Below, in pieces: positions 17,134-26,451 of a DNA stretch of 64,000 bases. The stretch is from Myxococcales bacterium. Its GTDB lineage: Bacteria; Myxococcota_A; Polyangia; Polyangiales; Polyangiaceae. The translations under genes and the position numbers were made by a program. Location: the NCBI GenBank assembly GCA_947473045.1, contig CANJCO010000001.1:186001-250000 (forward strand), in the 5' to 3' direction. The first letter of the stretch is position 1, and the number at the start of each line of letters is the position of its first letter. Below the pieces are notes generated by a model, which saw nothing but the letters and a program-made list of their open reading frames with translations, ran no database searches and was not told the origin of the DNA.

Positions 17134-19176
17134 TCAACCCGCCGCTCCAGGCCGCTCGCTGCGCGACAGCGCCGTAACGCGTTGCAGCGCGCGGGCTCTG
17201 GGAGCGAGGCCGTACGCGTCGATGACCAGTCGCACGCTGCCGTCCCCGCCGACGATGCCTCCTGAAAACGGGCCCATCGATGCGACAAGCGGCGAGAGCG
17301 GGCGTATGAGCAAATCTTCGGTGGCGCCGACGCCGTCGATGGCGATTCGCGCGCCGGAGTCCGCGTCCGAGTCGAGCCTCAGCTCAAGGGTGAATCGGCC
17401 TCCGTGCGCGGTCGTGCCCCCGAGGCAAGCTGACAGGTGTGGTGCGGGCTCGGCGTCGCCTGGATCGCAGGCGGCGATTCGGGAGACCTGACTCGCCACC
17501 ACTGCGTACTGCTCGCCGCCCGCGTGAGCCCACAAGACGCGCGTCACTCCCGTATCGACGGGCACCTCGACGCTCGCGGTCAGGCCGCGCCCGAGGCGGG
17601 TCGAGAGCCGAATCGTGCCGGCGATGCGCTGGATGGCAGCCAGCGCGATGTCGAGTCCGAGTCCGCGTCCAGCAAGCCAGTCGGACGTCTCGCGCGTTGA
17701 AAAACCGGGGAAAAAAAGCAGCGCGAGAAGCGTGTCGTCGTCGGCGGCCCCGGCGATCGCGGGCGTGACCGTGCCTGCCGCTACCGCCCGTCGTCGAATT
17801 TCACCAACGTCGACCCCCGCCCCGTCGTCCTCGACGATGAGCTGAAGTCGGGCCAGGGTCTTGGTCGCGGCGATTCGAATCGCGCCGGTGGCCGGTTTTC
17901 CTGCCGCCAAACGTATCGCGGGCGCCTCGATGCCGTGCGCGACCGCGTTGCGCGCGAGCTGCAAGCAGGGATCGGCGAGCTGTTCGGCCAAGCGACGATC
18001 AATCGTCAGATGTCCGCCGGACGTCACCACCGCGACCTCACGCCCGCTGCGTCGCGCCTCAGCCACGACGGCCCGCGTAAGGCGCTCCAGCAAGGGCTCG
18101 ATGGGCGTCTGTCGCATGGTCGACAGCTCGGCGTTGGCGGCGAGCAGCGTGTCGCCGCTCTGCTGCTCGGCCGCGTGTGACCGAAGCGCCTCGGCTTCGA
18201 TCGACGCGCCGATGCGCGCGAGCGCCGACTCCGCGGACCGCACGCGCGCGAGCGCTGCCGCCGGTGCGCCCCACGGAACCGGGGGCCCGATCAGGCGCAG
18301 CGCTGTTCTCAGCTCCCGCCGCAGCTCGCGAAGCTCGGCCGCGAGTCGGGCGTCGTCCGCGGCACGCGCGCGTTTGCGCTGGCCCTCGGCGGCGAGGCGG
18401 GCGATGCGATCGAGCAGCCGATCGACGGCGGCGGCGGGCACCCGGTAGGTCGCGCCGTCGGCCGGTGCGCGCCCGTCGCGGCCGGCTTGATCGTGCAGGC
18501 TGAGGTCGCCTTCCGCGCCCGCCGCGCCGGTGATGGATCGTAGCAGCTGCAGGCCGCCTTGCGGATCGTTGAGAAGGCGCCCGAGAACGCCGCGCCATTT
18601 CGCGACCTCGTGCAAGGTCGCGGTGGCCTCCTCGCCGGTCCGCATCCCGCTGCGCAGGAGCTCTTCGAGCCCATGACAAAACCACGACATGGGCTCATCG
18701 CCCACCGCGCTCGCAGCGCCCTTGATCGTGTGGACCTGCCTGTAGATGTATTCTGCAGCTTCTACAGGGGCAACCGAACTTCCCAGCGCATCGTCGATGC
18801 GCGAGATGCGGTCGCTGAGCTCGGCGAGGTAGGGCGCTCGCATCTCGGGCTCTGTTGCGCAGGGCTCCAGATCGGTCGGTGGCTCGGGCCACGACGCGAC
18901 CGTTGCGCTCTGCCCCGCCGCGAGTCGCGCGCTCGCGGTGCGCACCAGCTCACGCGCGTCTGCGAGGGCTCCCGAGTCTCCGGAGCGCAGACGTCGATCG
19001 ACGCGCATCAGCGCACCGGCCAACTCGCGCTCGCCCGCGAGCGCCGCTGAGCCCCGGAGCGCCCCAACCGCGCGCGCCGCAGCGCTCGCGTCGTCGCGAC
19101 CCGCGGCGATGGCGGCCGCGTGGCGGTCGAGCTCTGCGATCAGGAGCGCGATCAGCTCGGGATCGCCCTGGGTCAC
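17134..19176 (-). CDS. cheA: CheA-type histidine kinase with a degenerate first Hpt domain
   Basis: A 680-residue chemosensory kinase. Residues 1-90 look like an Hpt helix bundle in which the phospho-His motif is replaced by GALRGSA (Gly38, Arg41). A second, intact Hpt has His149 in HTIKGAAS. After a dimerisation region comes the ATPase domain with N-box ARNAVAHGIE (about 408-417), G1 EDDGAGV and G2 GRGLGLDIA, then a CheW-like regulatory end (about 541-655). It overlaps the receptor gene upstream by 4 bases. No receiver domain is fused, so phosphate should pass to a separate regulator, most simply the PATAN protein encoded first in the operon. Confidence 0.88.
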   Translation of the reverse strand: MTQGDPELIALLIAELDRHAAAIAAGRDDASAAARAVGALRGSAALAGERELAGALMRVDRRLRSGDSGALADARELVRTASARLAAGQSATVASWPEPPTDLEPCATEPEMRAPYLAELSDRISRIDDALGSSVAPVEAAEYIYRQVHTIKGAASAVGDEPMSWFCHGLEELLRSGMRTGEEATATLHEVAKWRGVLGRLLNDPQGGLQLLRSITGAAGAEGDLSLHDQAGRDGRAPADGATYRVPAAAVDRLLDRIARLAAEGQRKRARAADDARLAAELRELRRELRTALRLIGPPVPWGAPAAALARVRSAESALARIGASIEAEALRSHAAEQQSGDTLLAANAELSTMRQTPIEPLLERLTRAVVAEARRSGREVAVVTSGGHLTIDRRLAEQLADPCLQLARNAVAHGIEAPAIRLAAGKPATGAIRIAATKTLARLQLIVEDDGAGVDVGEIRRRAVAAGTVTPAIAGAADDDTLLALLFFPGFSTRETSDWLAGRGLGLDIALAAIQRIAGTIRLSTRLGRGLTASVEVPVDTGVTRVLWAHAGGEQYAVVASQVSRIAACDPGDAEPAPHLSACLGGTTAHGGRFTLELRLDSDADSGARIAIDGVGATEDLLIRPLSPLVASMGPFSGGIVGGDGSVRLVIDAYGLAPRARALQRVTALSRSERPGAAG
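18747..18757. repeat. TGYANNNTRCA site (TGTATTCTGCA)
   Basis: Inside cheA (minus), flanked by an outer inverted repeat CCTGTAGA (18739-18746) / TCTACAGG (18761-18768). Confidence 0.6.
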
Positions 19177-19952
19177 TCGGAGACCTCGTCGTCCGCCTCG
19201 TCGAGGACCGCGCGCATCAGCGGCTCGAGGACCGGGCGCAGCGCACCGACGACGAGACCTCTCGGCGCCTTTCCGGACAGCGCGCCAAGCGCGATCACGA
19301 GCTGTCGCGCATGCTCGGTCGCGACGGCGACGGCCTGCACGGTCTCCCGATCGCTGCCCGTTGCTGTGCGCAGTCGGTCGGCCATTTCCATCAGCGCGCG
19401 CTCGCTCTCAAGGGCGTGGCTCGACGCGAGCGCGGCGTCGTGACCAATCTCGCTCGCGCCCGCGCGGGCCTCATCGAAGCGCGCGACGAGACTGCTTGCC
19501 TCGCGTGCGGCCTCACCGACCCCGGCGTTGCTCTCGAGCGTCACCTCGGCGCCGCGCTCCGCCAGGGTTGCCATCTCGTCACTGACGAGCGACAGCGAGC
19601 GCCCCGAGGTCTCGCCCAGCCGCGCACCCTCGAGTCCCGCGTTGAGCGCCACGAGACTGAGACGATCGAAAACTGCAGAAATCCGGGCGATCCCGCGCTC
19701 CAGCTCGGCGGTGCGCGCGCTGGCCGACCGCGCGAGCTCCGCGCTTGCTTCGAACGCGACCCGCTGCCGCGCGGCCGTAGCCTCGATGCGCTGCGCGGCC
19801 GCATTGGCCGCCTTCGCGTCGGACAGCGCCCTATCGTAACTTATCCAGAGCGCATTTTCATCGACGACGCCGCGCGGCGGAGATTTCTGCGCGGTCGAAG
19901 CGGTGCGGCGTAGGAGCCTGAGGAATCGGCTCGTCGAAGTGGATTGTGCCAT
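19173..19952 (-). CDS. Soluble, short methyl-accepting chemotaxis-like protein
   Basis: A 259-residue protein that is only a signalling coiled coil. There is no transmembrane helix, no ligand-binding domain and no HAMP. The hairpin tip region is recognisable at about residues 97-130 (LSLVALNAGLEGARLGE, then SLSLVSDEMATLAERG), which matches the CheA/CheW contact tip of receptors. The N-terminus is basic (FLRLLRRTAS) and could touch membrane or nucleic acid. It overlaps cheA by 4 bases and follows the CheW-like gene by 21. Input must come through a partner or an unfamiliar N-terminal segment. Confidence 0.8.
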   Translation of the reverse strand: MAQSTSTSRFLRLLRRTASTAQKSPPRGVVDENALWISYDRALSDAKAANAAAQRIEATAARQRVAFEASAELARSASARTAELERGIARISAVFDRLSLVALNAGLEGARLGETSGRSLSLVSDEMATLAERGAEVTLESNAGVGEAAREASSLVARFDEARAGASEIGHDAALASSHALESERALMEMADRLRTATGSDRETVQAVAVATEHARQLVIALGALSGKAPRGLVVGALRPVLEPLMRAVLDEADDEVSE

Positions 19953-19973
19953 GGGGCATGTGACGATACCCGC

Positions 19974-20369
19974 CTACGTCGCCGAGAGGGAGGCCCAGGA
20001 GGCAGCGCCCAGGCGTTCGTAAATCGCGGCGAGGTCGAACCGCTCGGCGCGCTCGCCCTTGTGTCGCACGCAGTCGAAAGCCGAGGGATCGGCGTCGAAG
20101 AGACCCGCGCGCAAATCGCTCGCACCCAGCAGCCCAATGCTGTCGCCGCGGTAGGCACACACCATCAGGACGCCGCGCGTCGGACCCATCTCGATGACCG
20201 CGATGATGTCTCCCGACTCATGCACGACGCCGAGGACGCCCGGGGGAGCACCCACGAGCGGCGAGATCGGAGGCAGCGCTGCGACGCGCAAAACCACCGA
20301 AGCGGGCAGGAACGCGAGGTGACCACTTGCCGCCCGAAATACGACCCCCGCGCGCCTCGGCGGGATCAC
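19974..20369 (-). CDS. CheW-like coupling protein
   Basis: About 131 residues with the CheW-fold pattern: an N-terminal strand pair (GVVFRAASGHLAFLPASVV), then VAALPPISPLVGAPPGVLGVV, followed by the usual strand IIAVIEMG. CheW bridges receptors and CheA. The start is taken as GTG at 20369, which overlaps the stop of the response regulator gene as GTGA; earlier in-frame codons encode no CheW sequence. The match is weaker than that of a canonical CheW, so its coupling role rests partly on the operon. Confidence 0.72.
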   Translation of the reverse strand: MIPPRRAGVVFRAASGHLAFLPASVVLRVAALPPISPLVGAPPGVLGVVHESGDIIAVIEMGPTRGVLMVCAYRGDSIGLLGASDLRAGLFDADPSAFDCVRHKGERAERFDLAAIYERLGAASWASLSAT

Positions 20370-21769
20370 GCGGCGCGTCGCCGCACGACGCGAGCGCCCA
20401 GCAGCTGCACCAGCACGCGGCACGCGTCGAAGCTCGACAGGTGGCTCGCTGCGACGACTTCGCGCACGGTGCGCGCGCCATCAACCGCGCCGACCACGCG
20501 CATTTCCTGACTCGTCAGCTTCTCGGCGCCGCTGGCCGCGTCGTCGCTGAGCAGCACGGCGTCGAAGCTGCCAATCTTCGCCTCGATGACGCGCCACTCA
20601 TCGACGCGGCGGAAGCCCTCCATGACGATGCCGGCCACCGAGGCGCCGAGGCGGGCGCGCGCGGCGACCGGGCCTTCGCGCTGCAACGAAAATTCGAAGT
20701 GTCCGTCGGGCCAGCGAAGGGCTTCATAAATCAGCTCGCTCGACTGCCGCAGCAGCGCCTCTTTCAACTGCTCTGCGTTGATCATGCCGCCCTGCAGGAG
20801 CTGCTCGCCAAGCAGCGTTTGCGCGGCGCTCGCAGCGTCGGCAGTCGGCGCGGACCGAACACCCGAGCCGCTGCTCGACTGGGCCGCCCCCACGAGCGCA
20901 CCGACCTGCTCCGCGGTCACGAGGCCGGCCTCAATCAGGTAGCGTCCGAGCTTGAACTCGTCGCCGACCCCGCGCGCCTCGGCGAGGTCGATCAACCCGC
21001 TTCGCATGGTCACGATGACCTCCGCGTGGGCGTTGCCGATCGACAGCCGCCCGCTCATCGACTCGAGCTGCAGCAATTGGAGTACGGCGCCGATCGGGAC
21101 GACCGCGAGCGACCCTGCAAGAACAGGCTTGGCGGAGCCGGCGAGCGCTGAGGTGAGGCGCGCGAGCCCCTCGTCGCCGATGCCGGTAGCGACGGCGTGC
21201 ATGACCGCAGCGTGATCGCCGATCGCCCCGCGTGGCAGTGCGACGAGCGCGTCCTTCACGACCGAAGCGAGCAGAGCGCCGAAGTCGCGCGTTCGCCGGG
21301 TGTTCGGTCCGACCGACGGCGGCGATGGCGACGACGCCGACTCGTCGAGGTCAGCGAGATCGAGCTGCGACGCGGACGGGGCCCATCCGCTCTTCGCGCG
21401 CCTCAGCGCGCCGTCGACCGCGCGGATCAGCGTTTGCGAGTCGAACGGCTTGGCGAGCGCGTCGACCGCCCCGGTCTGCAGCACGAAATGCTCGCGGATC
21501 TTGTCGGTCTTCGCGCTCATCAGAACCACGGGAAGCAGCTTGATGTCGGTCCGTGACTGCAGCGCGCGGCAGAACTGAAAGCCGTTCATCTTCGGCATCA
21601 CGAAATCGAGGAGCGCGAGATCGAACCCGCGCGCGTCCTCGGCGAGGATCTCGAGCGCCTGTACGCCGTCGGCCGCGGCCGCTGTCTCATAGCCGTGCCG
21701 CGTCAGCATCGCGCAGACGACCTTGCGGATGGTGGAGCTGTCATCGACGACGAGGATGCGATGGGCCAT
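20366..21769 (-). CDS. Response regulator with DUF4388 (PATAN) output region
   Basis: A 467-residue protein. Residues 1-120 are a receiver with acidic pocket Asp9/Asp10, phospho-acceptor Asp55 in LALLDFVMPKMNGF and Lys107 in ALAKPF, all intact. The rest contains a PATAN-type region (LAGSLAVVPIGAVLQLLQLE onward, with VTMRSGLIDLAEARG) and helical segments around LGRYLIEAGLVTAEQV and LLGEQLLQGGMINAEQLKEA. Such proteins give non-transcriptional outputs, often linked to motility. As first gene of the operon with CheW, receptor and CheA, it is the likely phosphate target. Confidence 0.85.
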   Translation of the reverse strand: MAHRILVVDDSSTIRKVVCAMLTRHGYETAAAADGVQALEILAEDARGFDLALLDFVMPKMNGFQFCRALQSRTDIKLLPVVLMSAKTDKIREHFVLQTGAVDALAKPFDSQTLIRAVDGALRRAKSGWAPSASQLDLADLDESASSPSPPSVGPNTRRTRDFGALLASVVKDALVALPRGAIGDHAAVMHAVATGIGDEGLARLTSALAGSAKPVLAGSLAVVPIGAVLQLLQLESMSGRLSIGNAHAEVIVTMRSGLIDLAEARGVGDEFKLGRYLIEAGLVTAEQVGALVGAAQSSSGSGVRSAPTADAASAAQTLLGEQLLQGGMINAEQLKEALLRQSSELIYEALRWPDGHFEFSLQREGPVAARARLGASVAGIVMEGFRRVDEWRVIEAKIGSFDAVLLSDDAASGAEKLTSQEMRVVGAVDGARTVREVVAASHLSSFDACRVLVQLLGARVVRRRAA

Positions 21770-21877
21770 GAGCTGAGCCGTAAAGTCTACCAGTCTCCGC
21801 GCCTCCGATGTCGCGCGAACATCACACCGCCGTTGCCACCTCGACCGTTGGACGCGGAAACCTGCTACGAAGGCGGC

Positions 21878-23206
21878 GTGGACCTGCTGATCCGTGGCGG
21901 AACCGTCGTGACGTGTGACGCCGGCGACCGCGTTGCGCCCGCCGACGTGCTCGTCTCCGGGGGGCGCATCGCGCAGATCGCCCCGCACGGAAGCATCGCT
22001 CCTCGCGGTCTGGTCCGCGTGCTCGACGCAACCGGTTGCGCCGTCGTGCCCGGGCTCGTGCAAGCGCATGTTCACCTGTGTCAGGTTCTGTTTCGCGGAA
22101 TGGCAGACGATCTGCCGCTCCTCGAGTGGCTGAAGCAGCGAATCTGGCCGCTCGAAGCGGCGCACGATGAGGCCTCGCTGACCGCGAGCGCCGAGCTCGG
22201 CCTGCTCGAAATGTCCCTCGCAGGCACCACCACCGTTCTCGACATGGGCACGGTCCACGGACACGACGCCGTGTTCGATGCGTGCCTGCGCAGCGGCCTG
22301 CGGGCCACTAGCGGCAAGGCGATGATGGACCAGGGCGACGGCGTTCCCGCGGGCCTTCGTGAGTCGACGCGCGAGAGCCTCGACGAGAGCGACAGGCTGC
22401 TGCGCGACTGGCGCGGAAAGGGCGGCGGCAGGCTCGATTACGCCTACGCGCCGCGCTTCATCCTTTCGTGCACCGAGGAGCTTTTTCGAGGCGTCGCCGC
22501 GCGCAGCGAGCAGTCGGGCGCACGCATCCACACGCACGCAGCGGAGCACGCCGGCGAGCGAGAGGCTGTGCGCGCGGCGCTCGGAGTCGATGACATCGCG
22601 GCGCTTCGGGCGTGGGGCGTCACCGGGCCGCGCACGGTGCTCGCGCACGGCGTGCAGCTAAGCGACGCTGAAGCCGCGCAGCTCGCGAGCGACCGAACCA
22701 GCATCGTGCACTGCCCAAGCGCGAACCTGAAGCTGGGCTCGGGCATCGCGCGCTTGGCCGATCTCGACTCGCTCGGCGTTCAGCTTGCGCTCGGTTGCGA
22801 CGGCGCACCGTGCAACAACAACCTCGACCCGTGGCAGGAGCTGCGTCACGCGGCGCTGCTCGCGAAGATCACGTCGGGAACCACGAGCTTTCCGGCCCGC
22901 AGGGCGCTGCGCCTCGCGACGATCGACGGCGCGCGGGCGCTCGGAAAAGACGCGCTCATCGGGTCGCTCGAAGTGGGCAAGCAGGCGGACATCGCTGTGG
23001 TGCGCCTCGACGCCCCACACGCAGAGCCGGGAGGCGACGTGTTTTCGCGGCTCGTTTATGCCTGCAAGGCGAGCGACGTCGAGCACGTTCTGGTCGCAGG
23101 CGAATTCGTGGTGCGTCATCGCGAGCACACGCGCCTCGACGCGGGGCACGTGCGCTCCCGCGCGCGCGAACTCGCCCGAAAAACGGCCGCCCGCGCCGGT
23201 TTGTAG
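21878..23206 (+). CDS. Amidohydrolase, MTA/SAH deaminase-like
   Basis: A 442-residue cytosolic amidohydrolase. It starts with the small beta-domain strand VDLLIRGGTVVTCD, then the metal site QAHVHLCQV, the HTHAAEHAGE His block, LAHGVQLSD, and the late GCDGAPCNNN carrying the catalytic Asp. The pattern fits 5-methylthioadenosine/S-adenosylhomocysteine deaminase and related guanine or chlorohydrolase enzymes; the exact substrate is open. GTG at 21878 is chosen because the family N-terminus begins there. An upstream ATG frame would overlap the divergent response regulator. Confidence 0.82.
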   Translation: MDLLIRGGTVVTCDAGDRVAPADVLVSGGRIAQIAPHGSIAPRGLVRVLDATGCAVVPGLVQAHVHLCQVLFRGMADDLPLLEWLKQRIWPLEAAHDEASLTASAELGLLEMSLAGTTTVLDMGTVHGHDAVFDACLRSGLRATSGKAMMDQGDGVPAGLRESTRESLDESDRLLRDWRGKGGGRLDYAYAPRFILSCTEELFRGVAARSEQSGARIHTHAAEHAGEREAVRAALGVDDIAALRAWGVTGPRTVLAHGVQLSDAEAAQLASDRTSIVHCPSANLKLGSGIARLADLDSLGVQLALGCDGAPCNNNLDPWQELRHAALLAKITSGTTSFPARRALRLATIDGARALGKDALIGSLEVGKQADIAVVRLDAPHAEPGGDVFSRLVYACKASDVEHVLVAGEFVVRHREHTRLDAGHVRSRARELARKTAARAGL

Positions 23207-23354
23207 CAGTCGTCCGCGCCGCGCCCCTGCGAAGTGTCCAACGCAGGCGCCAACGCGAAGCGCCGGCGTATTTGCTGTGCCGTAGCGGCGCGCTTGCGCA
23301 CGCCCCGAAACGAACAACAGCAGCCGGGGCGCAGCCGAAAGCCCTGCCGGCGCT

Positions 23355-25598
23355 TCACCCGAGCGCGCGCGTCTCGGTCTCTTCGATTTGCGCGAGCACA
23401 ACGGCGAGGGCCGATTTTGCGCGGTCGAGGGAGGCTTTGTCAGACTCCCATTTAGCGGTCGCCTTTTGGGCCCGCGCGCTCTCCGTCTCGAGACGCCCCT
23501 TCGAATCGACGAGGTCGGACACGAGCGCGTCGTTTTCGGTCTCCAATTTCGCAGCCCGTTCGCGCGAGGTGGTGAGGAGCTTGTCGAGCTCCTCGCGCGC
23601 CTGCTGCGCCGCGGCGAGCTGCTGCGCGAGATCGGCGATGCGCGCGTCGCTGGCGGCATCGCCCGCCGCTTTGCGCTCCGTCAGCTCGCGCAGGTCCGCC
23701 CGCAGGCTCGCGACCTCGCCTTCAAGCGCGGCGACTTTGGAGTCGCGATCCTGTTCAAGCGCGGCGACTTTGGAGTCGCGATCCTGTTCAAGCGCGGCGA
23801 CTCTGGAGTCGCGATCCTGTTCAAGCGCGGCGATTCTGGAGTCGCGATCCTGTTCGAGCGCGGCGACTTTGGAGTCGCGATCCTGTTCGAGCGCCGCGAC
23901 CTGCGCCTTGCGCGCGTCCTCGAGGTGACCCTCACGGTCGGTCAACGCCTGGTCTGCGGCGGCCTTGGCCTGCGCGGCCTGCGTCTCGTTGGCCGCGTGC
24001 GTTGCGGCTGCCTCGGCAGCGTGCTTCGCGGCGGCTTCGTCGGTCTGACGGGCATGCTCCGCGCGCGCTTTCGCGAGCTCGTCCTGCTGCGCGCGGTGCA
24101 GCGCCGCGAGCCTCGCGTCGCTCTCGGCCTTCAGCTCGGCCTCGCGCGAAGCGACGGCTTCCTGCTTGTCGCGCGCCGCCTGCGAAGCGGCTTCTGCGAG
24201 CCCGCTCGCGTGCTGACGGGCAGCTTCCTCCTGGGCGGCTCGGCTGGCGGCCTCGAGCTGTTCGAGGGCCGACTGAGCCTCGGAGCGCTCTCGCGCCACC
24301 ACCGCGTCATGCTCCTTCGAGAGTGCGCTCAGCGCGGCTTCGTGAGCCGCCGCGAGGTCTTTGGCGCGGCTCTTCGCTTCTTCGATTTCTTTCAGCTTTT
24401 CGTCGACGTCGCTCTGCACCTTCGCGAGCCGCGCTTTGAGATCTTCAGAGGCTTTCTTTGCCTGCTCTTTGTCGCGCGTCGCGTTGTCGAGTCGGTCTTT
24501 CGTATCTTCGAGCGCGCGCTCGGTCGCGATCACCCGATCGTCGACGTCGGCCTTGGCCCGCTCAAGCTCGAGCGTCTTGTCGCGCGCCTCAAAGACCTCG
24601 CGATCCTTCTTGGAGAGCGACTCCTTCAGCGAGAGCAGCTCCTTGTCTTTCTTGTTCAGCGCTTCGCGCAGATCGAGGAACTCGCGGCTCGAGATCGCCC
24701 CCTGCGCAGGAGCCCCGGACTTTGTCGCAGCCGTGAGCTTCGCACGCAAATCGTCGAGCTCGCGCTCCATCCTCTGCTGCTCGGCCTCGACCTTCGTGTC
24801 GAATTCGGCGCGCAGCTGGGTGGCCGTCTGGCGCGCGGCCGCGAGCTCGCGCTCGAGCTCTGCAAGCTTGCCGCTGTCGGCGGGCGGCGGCGCCGTCGGA
24901 CGCCGCGCGGCGCTCTTCGCGGCCTCGGCCGGCACCGCCGGGGAGGTCAATCGCCCGAATCCGCCCTCGATGAAGGCGTCGACGTCGGCATCGACCTCGC
25001 CGTGCTTCGGCTGCGGAGCGGCAGGGGCAACCGAGGCGCGCGCGGGAGCAGGCTGCGGCGCGGGGGTTTCGGCTGCCGGGGCACGCGCAGCGGCCGCGCG
25101 GAGGGGGGGCAGGCCCTGCAGGTCGGGCCGCGCGAACATCATTGTAGCTTCCTCCTCGACCTCGTCGGAGCCCATCTCGACTTCGTCGATCACGATGTCG
25201 GCCACGCTGGCGTCATCGCCTCCGCCAATCGCAACGAACGCGCGGATGTTCTGGAGCAGCTCGCCGAACGCGAGCGGCTTGTGCACGTACGCCTCGGCGC
25301 GCGTGCGCAGCTTCCGGTGCTGCTCAAACGTCTCCTCGCTCGACTCGCTCGACATGATGATGAGGGGCACGTCTTTGAGCGCGGGGTCCTTCTTGAGCTT
25401 GTTGCAAACGGAAAACCCGTTCATGCGCGGCAGCTCGATCGACAGCAGAATCAAGTCCGGCGGGTTGTCGGCTGCGGCTTGAAGCCCAGCGTTGCCGTCG
25501 TCGACGACCGACACCGCGCAGTCCAGCTTCGACAGCTCGGATCGGAGCTCCGCCGCAAACGAGGCGTCGCTCTCGAACACCAGAACTTTGGTCGTCAT
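23355..25598 (-). CDS. frzS: FrzS-like pseudo-receiver / long coiled-coil protein
   Basis: A 747-residue protein. Residues 1-120 are a receiver fold in which the phospho-acceptor Asp is Ser53 (LILLSIELPRMNGF), so it cannot be phosphorylated there. The segment EQHRKLRTRAEAYVHKP closely recalls the FrzS pseudo-receiver of Myxococcus. An Ala/Pro linker follows, then about 450 residues of heptad-rich coiled coil including five 11-residue repeats. FrzS moves between cell poles and works with MglA in type IV pilus-driven motility. ATG at 25598 is preferred, with AGGAG about 11 bases upstream. Confidence 0.82.
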   Translation of the reverse strand: MTTKVLVFESDASFAAELRSELSKLDCAVSVVDDGNAGLQAAADNPPDLILLSIELPRMNGFSVCNKLKKDPALKDVPLIIMSSESSEETFEQHRKLRTRAEAYVHKPLAFGELLQNIRAFVAIGGGDDASVADIVIDEVEMGSDEVEEEATMMFARPDLQGLPPLRAAAARAPAAETPAPQPAPARASVAPAAPQPKHGEVDADVDAFIEGGFGRLTSPAVPAEAAKSAARRPTAPPPADSGKLAELERELAAARQTATQLRAEFDTKVEAEQQRMERELDDLRAKLTAATKSGAPAQGAISSREFLDLREALNKKDKELLSLKESLSKKDREVFEARDKTLELERAKADVDDRVIATERALEDTKDRLDNATRDKEQAKKASEDLKARLAKVQSDVDEKLKEIEEAKSRAKDLAAAHEAALSALSKEHDAVVARERSEAQSALEQLEAASRAAQEEAARQHASGLAEAASQAARDKQEAVASREAELKAESDARLAALHRAQQDELAKARAEHARQTDEAAAKHAAEAAATHAANETQAAQAKAAADQALTDREGHLEDARKAQVAALEQDRDSKVAALEQDRDSRIAALEQDRDSRVAALEQDRDSKVAALEQDRDSKVAALEGEVASLRADLRELTERKAAGDAASDARIADLAQQLAAAQQAREELDKLLTTSRERAAKLETENDALVSDLVDSKGRLETESARAQKATAKWESDKASLDRAKSALAVVLAQIEETETRALG
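23721..23885 (-). repeat. 33-bp tandem repeat, five copies, inside the FrzS-like gene
   Basis: Five head-to-tail copies start at 23721, 23754, 23787, 23820 and 23853. They differ by one or two bases and encode VAALEQDRDSK or close variants. Eleven residues per unit (3-4-4) fits a coiled coil, so copy changes would lengthen the rod without breaking the frame. Confidence 0.95.
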
Positions 25599-25757
25599 GA
25601 AGGCGTCGGTCTCCTGCCGTGGGTGCGTGGGCGCTGCACGGAGCGCCATCTGGGTACGAGGGTTTCGGGCGCGCCGCGAGGCCGTGTCGTCCGCCCGCCG
25701 CGCAGGATACGGGTCGCCTCGAAACGGTGTCAAACGACGCGTGCGTCAAGCTGTACG

Positions 25758-26411
25758 TCAGTGGCCTTCGTCGCTCTTTTTCGTGCGCGCGGCTTTTTCG
25801 GCGAGGCCGCTGGTGCCGAGCCTCGAGGCGAGAACTGCGAGCACGTCGCGAAAGGGCACGTCTCTCGCACCAAGCCCTACCAGTAGGTGAAAGAGTACGT
25901 CCGCCGCCTCGGAGGCCACGCGCTCGTTCGTCTCTGAAACGATGGCCTCCGCCAGCTCGCCGGCCTCTTCGCGAATCTTCTCGCCGATCGCCGCCGGCCC
26001 CTGTTCGTAGAGGCTCCTCGTGTAGCTCTTGTGCGCGCTCGCGCCTTTGCGTGCTCGCAGCGTTGCCTCGAGGCGCCCGATCAGCGGATCGGCAGCCGCT
26101 TCGGCTCCGTCGAGGTCGCGAAAGAAGCATGACGTCTCGCCCGTGTGACAGCTCGGGCCGCTGGCAGTGGCGAGGTAGACAAGGCAATCCTCGTCGCAAT
26201 CAACGAGCACGCGCGAGACGGCGATTGCGTTGCCGCTGGTCGCGCCCTTTTCCCAGAGCTCGCCGCGCGAGCGGCTGAAAAATGTCGCGCGCCCTGTTTT
26301 GCGCGTCATCTCGACGGCGAGCGCGTTGGCGTACGCCACCATTCGAACGAGCCCGGTGAGCTCGTCCTGCACCACGACAGGCACGAGGCCCTTGTCATCG
26401 AAGCGAATCAC
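25758..26411 (-). CDS. hisI: Bifunctional phosphoribosyl-AMP cyclohydrolase / phosphoribosyl-ATP pyrophosphatase
   Basis: A 217-residue HisIE fusion catalysing the second and third steps of histidine synthesis. The cyclohydrolase half has VRMVAYANALAVEMT, FFSRSRGELWEKGATSGN and the metal/substrate motif CHTGETSCFF. From about residue 110 the pyrophosphatase half shows SYTRSLYEQGP, KIREEAGELAEAI and ASEAADVLFHLLV. Both domains look complete. No other his gene is adjacent in this window. Confidence 0.94.
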   Translation of the reverse strand: MIRFDDKGLVPVVVQDELTGLVRMVAYANALAVEMTRKTGRATFFSRSRGELWEKGATSGNAIAVSRVLVDCDEDCLVYLATASGPSCHTGETSCFFRDLDGAEAAADPLIGRLEATLRARKGASAHKSYTRSLYEQGPAAIGEKIREEAGELAEAIVSETNERVASEAADVLFHLLVGLGARDVPFRDVLAVLASRLGTSGLAEKAARTKKSDEGH

Positions 26412-26451
26412 GCGCCGCAGGATACGCGTTGCCGCGTGCTAAGACCACGCC

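Noticed and set aside
23721-23885. Possible CRISPR-like repeat
   Set aside because: The 33-bp units are directly adjacent without spacers, stay in frame and encode coiled coil.
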